Shown in pieces: positions 1 to 5,021 of a DNA stretch of 6,209 nucleotides. The translations under genes and the position numbers were made by a program. This DNA is from Elusimicrobiota bacterium. GTDB lineage: Bacteria > Elusimicrobiota > Elusimicrobia > FEN-1173. The first letter of the stretch is position 1. Each line of letters opens with the position of its first letter. The notes under the pieces were generated by a model. The model was not told where the DNA came from. It did no database searches and saw only the letters and a program-made list of their open reading frames with translations. The DNA lies in NCBI GenBank assembly GCA_016207625.1, contig JACQPF010000019.1, positions 1-6,209 of the forward strand, given 5' to 3'.

Positions 1-722
1 AGGCAGCAGTTGCCCGCACCCCGGCCGATGCCGTTGATCGTGGCGTCAAGCATGTTGACTCCGTCGATGATCGACTGCTGGGTGTTGGAATAGGCCAGTT
101 GGATGTTGTTGTGCCCGTGGAACCCCAGCTTTTCCCGGGGCACGTATTTGCTGTACAGGTTGAGGTAATAGGTCACCTGCTCCGAATAAAAGGCGCCGTA
201 ACTGTCCACCAAATAGAGGGTATCCACTTCCGGCACTTTGGCCACGCCTTCCAACGCCTCGATCAAGTCCGATTCGATGGCCGCCGACACCGCCATGATG
301 TTGAGGGAAGTCATGTACCCCTTGTCCTTGGTGCGCTTCACCAGGTCCAAGCCCTTGTCGATCTGCGGCACGTAACAGGCCGTGCGGATCATGTCCACCG
401 GGCTGTTTTTCTTGTCGGGAAGGTTCGAGATGTCGACCCGGCCCACGTCCAGCATGACGGCGATTTTCGGCCGATAAGGGCCGTTGTGGCTGTCCACGAT
501 CCGCTTCACCAGGTCTTCCTCGCAGAAGTTCCAGGGGCCGAATTTGCTTCGGGGATAATCCTTGCTCTCCACGAGGCGCTTGCCCAACTCGATGAAATCC
601 ACGCCGGATTCGCAAATGGCGCGGTAGACGGCCTTCACAAAATCCTCGGAGAATTGGTAGTTGTTGATCAGCCCGCCGTCGCGGATGGTGCAATCCAGAA
701 CTTTGATCTCTTTTCGGAACAT
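1..722 (-). CDS. 4-hydroxy-2-oxovalerate aldolase-like DRE-TIM metallolyase (partial, C-terminus beyond left edge)
   Basis: The first 240 residues are present; the stop lies outside the window. The N-terminus carries LDCTIRDGG (residues 9-17), the DRE-TIM/HMGL-like signature with the catalytic Arg14 and metal-ligand Asp15. GFHGHNN (200-206) supplies the His202 and His204 metal ligands. NGIGRGAGN near the edge is the glycine loop typical of DmpG-like 4-hydroxy-2-oxovalerate aldolases, so the fold and a divalent-metal aldolase or lyase chemistry are well supported. In classical DmpG/BphI a His three residues after the metal Asp acts as general base; here that position is Leu18, so the substrate is probably not 4-hydroxy-2-oxovalerate. 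No partner acylating acetaldehyde dehydrogenase is visible. Homologues of this HOA-like subgroup are often found in surface-polysaccharide loci (family knowledge), but nothing here confirms that. The start is the ATG at 722, preceded by GAGGTG (728-733) with 5 nt spacing. The gene is the last on this strand in the window. Confidence 0.88.
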   Translation of the reverse strand, partial: MFRKEIKVLDCTIRDGGLINNYQFSEDFVKAVYRAICESGVDFIELGKRLVESKDYPRSKFGPWNFCEEDLVKRIVDSHNGPYRPKIAVMLDVGRVDISNLPDKKNSPVDMIRTACYVPQIDKGLDLVKRTKDKGYMTSLNIMAVSAAIESDLIEALEGVAKVPEVDTLYLVDSYGAFYSEQVTYYLNLYSKYVPREKLGFHGHNNIQLAYSNTQQSIIDGVNMLDATINGIGRGAGNCC

Positions 723-754
723 GCGTACACCTCGTTGTCGTTCAGAATAAATAA

Positions 755-783
755 AATATAATCGATCTGCGCCCCAAAGTCCA
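755..783 (-). promoter_or_regulatory. Candidate sigma70-type promoter for the aldolase gene
   Basis: Read on the minus strand, TGGACT (778-783) and TATATT (755-760) are separated by 17 bp, matching 4/6 and 5/6 of the -35 and -10 consensus. Transcription would begin near 748, giving a leader of about 25 nt that includes the GAGGTG ribosome binding site. It sits in a 69-nt AT-rich gap in otherwise GC-rich DNA, just after the metallophosphoesterase stop. The aldolase could instead be read through from upstream, because no terminator is visible in the gap. Confidence 0.35.
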
Positions 784-791
784 TGAGTTTT

Positions 792-1931
792 TCAATCCGT
801 CCGGGGCGGGCCTGAACGGAGGACGATCCTCTGGACCTCGCCCGGCAGGAACAGGCGCATGGGCGGCCCCCACGTGCCCGTGCCCCGGGAAACCACCAGC
901 GTCATGGCTTTAATGTCGTAGCGGCCCGCGATGTAGGGATAGTACCGCTTGACGATGTAGTTGAACGGCCAAATTTGCCCGTCATGGGTGTGCCCGCAGA
1001 GCATCAGGTCCGCTCCGCGCTCGGCGGCTTCTTCAACGAGGAGCGGGCTGTGGCTCAACAGGATGGTCGGTCCCTCCGGACGGTGGGCCAAAGCCGCCGC
1101 CATGGGATCATCCTCCAACCCGAATTGTTTTCGGGCCGTCAGGTCGTCCACTCCGGCGATGTTCAGGCCGGGCGCGATTTGCGCGGTGCGGTCCCGAAGA
1201 GCTTCGAAACCCGCCGATTCGATGACCTGAAGGCTGCGGCTCAACCCCGCGTAGAATTCATGGTTCCCCGTGACGAACCAAACGCCCAGGGGAGCTTGAA
1301 ACCGTTTTAAGAGAGGCGCGTAGGATTCCACTTGGGCGGCGTTGCCGTCCACCAGGTCGCCCGTGATGACGAGGATGTCCGGGCGAAGCGTCTCCACTTG
1401 TTTAAGGATCCGGCCCAGCCAACGCTCGCGCAACAGCGTTCCCAAATGAAGGTCGGTCAATTGGACCAGGACTTTCCCGTCCAGGTCTTGGGGAAGCCCC
1501 GGAAGGACGACCTCGTGGTTCCGCACCACCGGCAAACGCAGGCCCTGCGCCAGGGCGACCACGGACAACACCCCCGCGACGCCCAAGGCGGCCCACCGGG
1601 CTTTGAACGCCAGCCTCGGCAGGAACCGGCCAAACCCCGTCAAGACATCGGCGGTCAAGAGAGAAGACAAGGATAAAAAAAGCACCCCCATCCAGAGGGC
1701 GCCCACGAGTTCCAGCGGATAGGCGGCCGGAGCTCCCCGGCCCGACGCCAAGAGCCGCCCCAGCGGGTAACTGGCCCACAGCACAAAACAAGCCGACAAC
1801 AACGCCCGGTGCGCGGCGGGCGAATGAAAGCCGGGAAGGGCCCAGACGCGCGTGATCACGTAAACGTGCATCCCCGTCCATAGGCCCAAGACAACCGACA
1901 AAAAAATAATGAACCGATGCGTGTCGTTCAT
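792..1931 (-). CDS. Membrane-anchored calcineurin-type metallophosphoesterase (YkuE/YaeI-like)
   Basis: The 379-residue protein has about four hydrophobic segments (roughly residues 7-27, 43-63, 72-98 and 113-130) followed by a complete metallophosphoesterase domain (about 155-375). All signature motifs are present: DLH (Asp160, His162), GDLVDG (Asp192), GNHE (Asn223, His224), LLSHSP (His294) and GHTH (His314, His316), with SRGTGTWGPP towards the end, typical of the YkuE/YaeI group. These residues bind two metal ions and hydrolyse phosphoester bonds. The substrate is unknown; lipid-phosphate substrates occur in relatives, but that is inference. The Arg/Lys-rich loop before segment 4 suggests by the positive-inside rule that the catalytic domain faces the periplasm. 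The start is the ATG at 1931. An in-frame TTG at 1940 would add three residues, and neither has a clear Shine-Dalgarno sequence. It lies 51 nt after the secreted FlgD-domain gene on the same strand, so readthrough from that operon is plausible. Confidence 0.93.
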   Translation of the reverse strand: MNDTHRFIIFLSVVLGLWTGMHVYVITRVWALPGFHSPAAHRALLSACFVLWASYPLGRLLASGRGAPAAYPLELVGALWMGVLFLSLSSLLTADVLTGFGRFLPRLAFKARWAALGVAGVLSVVALAQGLRLPVVRNHEVVLPGLPQDLDGKVLVQLTDLHLGTLLRERWLGRILKQVETLRPDILVITGDLVDGNAAQVESYAPLLKRFQAPLGVWFVTGNHEFYAGLSRSLQVIESAGFEALRDRTAQIAPGLNIAGVDDLTARKQFGLEDDPMAAALAHRPEGPTILLSHSPLLVEEAAERGADLMLCGHTHDGQIWPFNYIVKRYYPYIAGRYDIKAMTLVVSRGTGTWGPPMRLFLPGEVQRIVLRSGPPRTD

Positions 1932-1982
1932 TGTTACCAATAGATTACTTTTATGGACGCTGGGAAGGCAAGGAGGAAGGCG

Positions 1983-3257
1983 TCAGCGGACGAGGCCGAA
2001 CTTCGTGTGGTGGGTGTCGCTGTCGGTTTCCGTTACGCAATAGTAGAATCCGGAAGGCATGTTTTGGCCGAACTCATCTTTCCCGTCCCAGGACAACCGG
2101 CCCAGGCCGTCCGCCCCAGCGCCTCCGGCCGGGAAGTTCCATTCCCGCACCTTGACCCAATCGTGGGTGTAGACGACGACCTTCGCCGGAGAGGCGCTTG
2201 GCACGGTGAAACGGATGCTCAGCGGTCCTTCTTTCGGAAGGAAAGGGCTGGGATAGACGATGGTGTCTCCGACGAAGGGGTATTCGATGGTGATGGTGTC
2301 CACGGAAGAAGAGAGGAAGGGCCGAAGGGCGTCCCGCACAATGATTTGGTGAGGCCCGCGGGAATACAGCGTCAAGGGGACTTCGGCTTCTCCCGTCAGA
2401 GCGCTTCCGTCCGCCGGGAGGAGGTCCGTATCGGCGGAAGGAATTACTTCAAAACGCAGCGCGCCGTCGAATCCGCGCACGGGGTTGTTGTAGGCGTCAC
2501 GGACCTTCACCTTCGCCAAAAACGGCGCTCCCGCCGCCTCCCGGTCCGGAACTGCGACGGACAAACGCTCAACAGACCCGCTGGCCACGTCAAAAGGATT
2601 GCTGATCACCGTGATGAACGGGACGTCCCCCGACGAGGGCTCATAGAGCACGGCCAACCGCCGGCTTTCCTCCGCCAGGAACAAGGTGACGGTGAAAGTG
2701 GCGGCGTACACGGCGTCCACACCCCAGACCTGAGACGGCGAATAACGAGGTCCGAAGGACGAACCCCCCGGCTCGCCGCGTGAAGCGCCGGGCGCGGACC
2801 CATAGGCCCCGAAAAGGCGAACGGAGCCTTCGGACACGAAGGGACGGCCGGACGAATCAAGGCCTCTGCGCACATAGACGAGGAACGGCACCCCGGCCGT
2901 CTGAGGGGAAGGGATACGGTCGATCGTGATGGTCGAGGTGGGCAGGACGGCCTCGTAGGCGGCCCGGTTCTCCATCCCCCAATGAAAGTCTTCGGCGTAG
3001 CGCCGCGGAGGCCCCGGCCACCACTGGAAATACGTTGTGCCGGAGGGCGGCGGTGGGAACCCTTCGGCGCGAGAGGCCGGGCGGGCGCTTGCGGTGATTG
3101 TGAGGGTATGGATTCCAGAAAAAGTCGGCGACTGCCCGCTGGAGGAGGCCTGCGTGGTCTCGGCGGATGCGGGATCAACAGCCTCGGCAAAAGACGGGCC
3201 GGACCCAAACAGGCAGAGAACAGCGGCGAGCAGCCCGAACACGCGCGCGCGAACCAT
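1983..3257 (-). CDS. Secreted Ig-module protein with FlgD-like/T9SS-type C-terminal domain
   Basis: The 424-residue protein starts with a classical signal peptide: Arg3/Arg5, a hydrophobic core at 6-18, and likely cleavage after SFA at residue 24. Residues 25-110 are Ser/Thr/Pro-rich with no recognised domain. Two similar beta-rich modules follow (about 112-150 and 232-270), sharing AGxPFL and, in the second, VRDAYNNPV, the style of bacterial Ig-like (Big/invasin-type) repeats. The C-terminal 90 residues form a FlgD-Ig/T9SS type A-like domain: IVYPSPF (333-339), SWDGKDEFGQNMPSGFYY (389-406) and a terminal KFGLVR. Such domains act as sorting signals or surface-attachment modules in Bacteroidota T9SS; in other phyla their role is less clear. 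The protein is probably exported to or across the outer membrane, without enzymatic function that I can see. The start ATG has GGAGGT 4 nt upstream, inside the end of the PorV-like gene, so translation is probably coupled. There is no lipobox. Confidence 0.85.
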   Translation of the reverse strand: MVRARVFGLLAAVLCLFGSGPSFAEAVDPASAETTQASSSGQSPTFSGIHTLTITASARPASRAEGFPPPPSGTTYFQWWPGPPRRYAEDFHWGMENRAAYEAVLPTSTITIDRIPSPQTAGVPFLVYVRRGLDSSGRPFVSEGSVRLFGAYGSAPGASRGEPGGSSFGPRYSPSQVWGVDAVYAATFTVTLFLAEESRRLAVLYEPSSGDVPFITVISNPFDVASGSVERLSVAVPDREAAGAPFLAKVKVRDAYNNPVRGFDGALRFEVIPSADTDLLPADGSALTGEAEVPLTLYSRGPHQIIVRDALRPFLSSSVDTITIEYPFVGDTIVYPSPFLPKEGPLSIRFTVPSASPAKVVVYTHDWVKVREWNFPAGGAGADGLGRLSWDGKDEFGQNMPSGFYYCVTETDSDTHHTKFGLVR

Positions 3258-3259
3258 TT

Positions 3260-4354
3260 TTACCTCCAGGAATCAGATCCTGCGCGTTTTCTCCGACCGG
3301 GCGCGGGATCGTCGCCAGAGGACTCCTCCGCGGAATCCATCCAATCCGATTCGGCTTTCAGTTGTTCATGGTTCGCTTGCCGGAGCGCCCTCTGATGGGC
3401 CGCCGGCTCGGACAGCCCCAGGAGCCAGGAAAGAGAAACGGTGTGCAATTGGGCGTAGGCTCTATTCACCAGGCCGTAATCCAGCCGGAAGGTGTGCCGG
3501 CTACGGGCGAATTCCGTTCCCAAGCCGAAACTCGGGCGGCCTTCCTGGTAGCCTCCCCGGAGAGCGAACATGCCCAGCCCGTACTCCACCCCAAAGAAAT
3601 GATGGGTTTCTCCGGCTGGATAGCGGGCGACATCCCAACCCACGGACGTCCGGCCCGTCAAAAATCCGACCCGGTTCGGCCATTCGTAACCCAGCCCCGC
3701 CCGCACCACCGGCCGGTTGACCGTCTCTTCCGCCAAGGACATCCTCAACGGCACCAATTCTTGATAGGTCGCCCCGACGTTGATCTTCTGATTTTGAAAA
3801 ACGGTAAACTGCTTGAAGAGGCCCCCGTCCACGCCGTAACCGTTCCCGGACAGTTTTTCAATTTGCTTTTGGCGGAAACGCAGGGTGAATCCGCCCATCA
3901 AACCCAATTGCGGCCAGAGGACGCGGCCATACCCCAACGCAAAAGCCTGGTCGGTGGCTTTATATTGGAAAGGCGCGTCCAACTCCGTGCGCCGCCCCGT
4001 GATGTCTCCCGAATCCAACCGCATGTAGGCGGCCGAAAACGTCCCAAAGTTTTTGACCGACAAACCCGTGACGGCGGTGGAATAAAAGTGAGAGCCCAAC
4101 TCCAGGTTGGAAGTGAACAAATGAACCCCCACCAACCGCAGGCTCGGCAGAGCCCCGGGGTTATAAATCATGGAATTGGGATCGTTGGAATTCGCGACCC
4201 CGGTTCGTCCGACCACCAAAGCGGTGACGCCGAACCGGTCAACGGCGGATTTTTCAACGACTTTGAGGGGTTGTGCGGAGGATGGGGAGCCGGAAAGGAG
4301 CATGGCAACCGACATGAGAACTCGGAAAGGGATCCTTGGCGCAGCGTTTGTCAT
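3260..4354 (-). CDS. PorV/PorQ (UPF0164)-like outer-membrane beta-barrel protein
   Basis: The 364-residue protein has a signal peptide (basic n-region RIPFR, hydrophobic core about 11-21, likely cleavage after SSA at 27). The mature start, ALVVGRTGVANSNDPNSMIYNPGAL (in pieces about 45-69), is the PorV/PorQ/UPF0164 hallmark: a glycine-rich strand, then a DPxxxxYNPG motif. The remainder alternates aromatic/hydrophobic and polar residues as in an outer-membrane barrel, and FGVEYGLGMFALRGGYQ (254-270), SFGLGTEF (275-282) and HTVSLSW (304-310) match the family's last strands. PorV shuttles T9SS substrates in Bacteroidota; the role elsewhere is not settled. Unusually, about 54 polar residues (311-364, acidic then basic) follow the last predicted strand. 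The ATG at 4354 is chosen because it gives a normal signal peptide; GGGAT (4361-4365) is a weak ribosome binding site. An in-frame TTG at 4384, preceded by AAAGGTGGGG, would add ten residues and remains possible. Confidence 0.85.
   Translation of the reverse strand: MTNAAPRIPFRVLMSVAMLLSGSPSSAQPLKVVEKSAVDRFGVTALVVGRTGVANSNDPNSMIYNPGALPSLRLVGVHLFTSNLELGSHFYSTAVTGLSVKNFGTFSAAYMRLDSGDITGRRTELDAPFQYKATDQAFALGYGRVLWPQLGLMGGFTLRFRQKQIEKLSGNGYGVDGGLFKQFTVFQNQKINVGATYQELVPLRMSLAEETVNRPVVRAGLGYEWPNRVGFLTGRTSVGWDVARYPAGETHHFFGVEYGLGMFALRGGYQEGRPSFGLGTEFARSRHTFRLDYGLVNRAYAQLHTVSLSWLLGLSEPAAHQRALRQANHEQLKAESDWMDSAEESSGDDPAPGRRKRAGSDSWR
3262..3267 (-). promoter_or_regulatory. Ribosome binding site of the FlgD-domain gene, embedded in the upstream coding end
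   Basis: The minus strand reads TGG AGG TAA AA ATG. GGAGGT overlaps the last two codons and the first base of the stop of the PorV-like gene, 4 nt before the ATG at 3257. This near-ideal Shine-Dalgarno sequence fixes the start of the downstream gene and places it under the ribosomes finishing the upstream one. Confidence 0.85.
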
Positions 4355-4413
4355 TGAGTTATCCCAGGGGAAGGACTGTCGCAAGCCCCACCTTTACTGT
4401 AGCGCCTTTGAAA

Positions 4414-4463
4414 GCGGGGGTGTATCAGATCCGGAGGATTCTGTTGTAGGACAACCCCCCCGC
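4414..4463. repeat. GC-rich nested inverted repeat in the divergent intergenic region
   Basis: GCGGGGG (4414-4420) pairs perfectly with CCCCCGC (4457-4463). Inside are two perfect smaller inverted repeats: ATCC-GGA-GGAT (4429-4439) and GTTGT-AGG-ACAAC (4443-4455). Together they could fold as a three-way junction in RNA or mark operator half-sites. On the minus strand it lies 60-110 nt upstream of the PorV-like start; on the plus strand it lies just upstream of the CBS promoter. No poly-U tract follows on either strand, so an intrinsic terminator is unlikely. Short stems arise easily by chance in GC-rich DNA. Confidence 0.35.
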
Positions 4464-4485
4464 GCCTTGTCGGAATTTATGCGCA

Positions 4486-4514
4486 TTGACCCCGCCGGAT
4501 ATAATTTTTATGAT
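4486..4514 (+). promoter_or_regulatory. Strong sigma70-type promoter of the CBS-trpS unit
   Basis: TTGACC (4486-4491) and TATGAT (4509-4514) each match 5/6 of the -35 and -10 consensus with an optimal 17-bp spacer. Transcription should start near 4521, leaving a leader of about 40 nt before the CBS gene. A perfect TATAAT (4500-4505) also lies in the spacer but has no good -35 at the right distance. This is the clearest promoter in the window. Confidence 0.75.
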
Positions 4515-4523
4515 TTAAGGAGT

Positions 4524-4554
4524 AGGTTCTCCGAATGGACCTCTCGAGGGAGGG
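4524..4554 (+). promoter_or_regulatory. Short leader with ribosome binding site and competing hairpins
   Basis: GGAGGG (4549-4554) lies 5 nt before the ATG at 4560 and fixes the CBS start. Upstream, AGGTTC (4524-4529) can pair with GGACCT (4537-4542, one G-U pair). Alternatively CCTC (4540-4543) can pair with GAGG (4550-4553) inside the ribosome binding site. The two pairings share bases 4540-4542 and are therefore mutually exclusive. The ribosome binding site is firm; the switch idea is inference from short stems. Confidence 0.4.
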
Positions 4555-4559
4555 AAACC

Positions 4560-5021
4560 ATGCACGTGAGAAATATAATGACGGAAAATCCCGCCTGCTG
4601 CACCCCTGAGACGAACCTCCAGGAAGTCGCCTCGCTGATGGTGGAATACGATTGCGGCGCCATCCCCGTTGTGAACGATTTGGAAGCCAAGAAACCGGTG
4701 GGGATCGTGACCGACCGCGATATCGTCTGCCGCGTCCTGGCCGAGGGCACCGACCCCCAGACGAAAACCGCCGGAGACTGCATGACGCGGCTGGTGATGA
4801 CGGTCCAACAGGACACGCTCGTCGATGACTGCTGCGCCCGCATGGAGGAAAGCCGGATCCGCCGCGTCCCGGTGGTCGATGACCGCGGGGCCTGTTGCGG
4901 CATCGTCTCCCTGGCGGACGTGGCCCGGCACGCCCCGAAGCAACAGACCTTGAGGCTCCTCCGGGAAATCTCGCAGCCCTTCCGGACGACCTCCCGCATG
5001 GAGAGCGGCCGAACCGATTGA
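4560..5021 (+). CDS. Cysteine-rich tandem CBS-domain protein
   Basis: The 153-residue protein is essentially one Bateman module. CBS1 (about 5-62) contains YDCGAIPVV (30-38) and GIVTDRDI (48-55); CBS2 (about 73-126) contains RIRRVPVVDD (99-108) and GIVSLADVA (114-122). The (T/S)xxD elements, Thr51-Asp54 and Ser117-Asp120, are those that contact the ribose of adenine nucleotides in CBS pairs, so binding of AMP, ATP or a related ligand is likely; the ligand cannot be read from sequence. No DNA-binding, enzymatic or membrane segment is attached, so it probably acts as a free cytoplasmic sensor or partner. There are nine cysteines, six in three CC pairs (13-14, 91-92, 112-113), far more than usual for a stand-alone CBS protein. 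The start is the ATG at 4560, after GGAGGG with 5 nt spacing and its own strong promoter. The stop overlaps the trpS start. Confidence 0.9.
   Translation: MHVRNIMTENPACCTPETNLQEVASLMVEYDCGAIPVVNDLEAKKPVGIVTDRDIVCRVLAEGTDPQTKTAGDCMTRLVMTVQQDTLVDDCCARMEESRIRRVPVVDDRGACCGIVSLADVARHAPKQQTLRLLREISQPFRTTSRMESGRTD

Noticed and set aside
46..761. Open frames in other frames or strands over the aldolase gene
   Set aside because: The frame starting at 722 on the minus strand shows the complete metal-binding motif set; the other frames show His/Arg/Pro-rich shadows.
668..784. A 38-residue open frame on the minus strand starting MDFGAQIDYILF in the gap before the aldolase
   Set aside because: It has no ribosome binding site, its start overlaps the proposed promoter, more than a third of it lies out of frame inside the aldolase, and it resembles nothing I know.
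1956..1984. GACGC/GCGTC inverted repeat between the FlgD-domain gene and the metallophosphoesterase, as a terminator
   Set aside because: Only 5 bp with a 19-nt loop and no T-tract; too weak to call.
1953..2783. A 276-codon open frame on the plus strand opposite the FlgD-domain gene
   Set aside because: Low-complexity Arg/Gly/Val-rich translation, antisense to a gene with a convincing C-terminal domain.
3196..3257. Cys15 in the signal peptide of the FlgD-domain protein as a lipoprotein site
   Set aside because: The preceding residues AVL do not fit a lipobox, and a normal SFA cleavage site follows.
3167..4357. A 396-codon open frame on the plus strand opposite the PorV-like gene
   Set aside because: It is fully antisense to a gene with signal peptide and family motifs; its translation is Pro/Arg/Gln-rich with no domain, as expected for the complement of GC-rich coding DNA.
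4535..4609. A 24-residue upstream open frame (starts MDLSREG) overlapping the CBS start
   Set aside because: The only AAGGAG is 12 nt away and sits at the predicted transcript start, so it would hardly be in the mRNA; it contains no Trp codons, so it is not a trp-type attenuator peptide.
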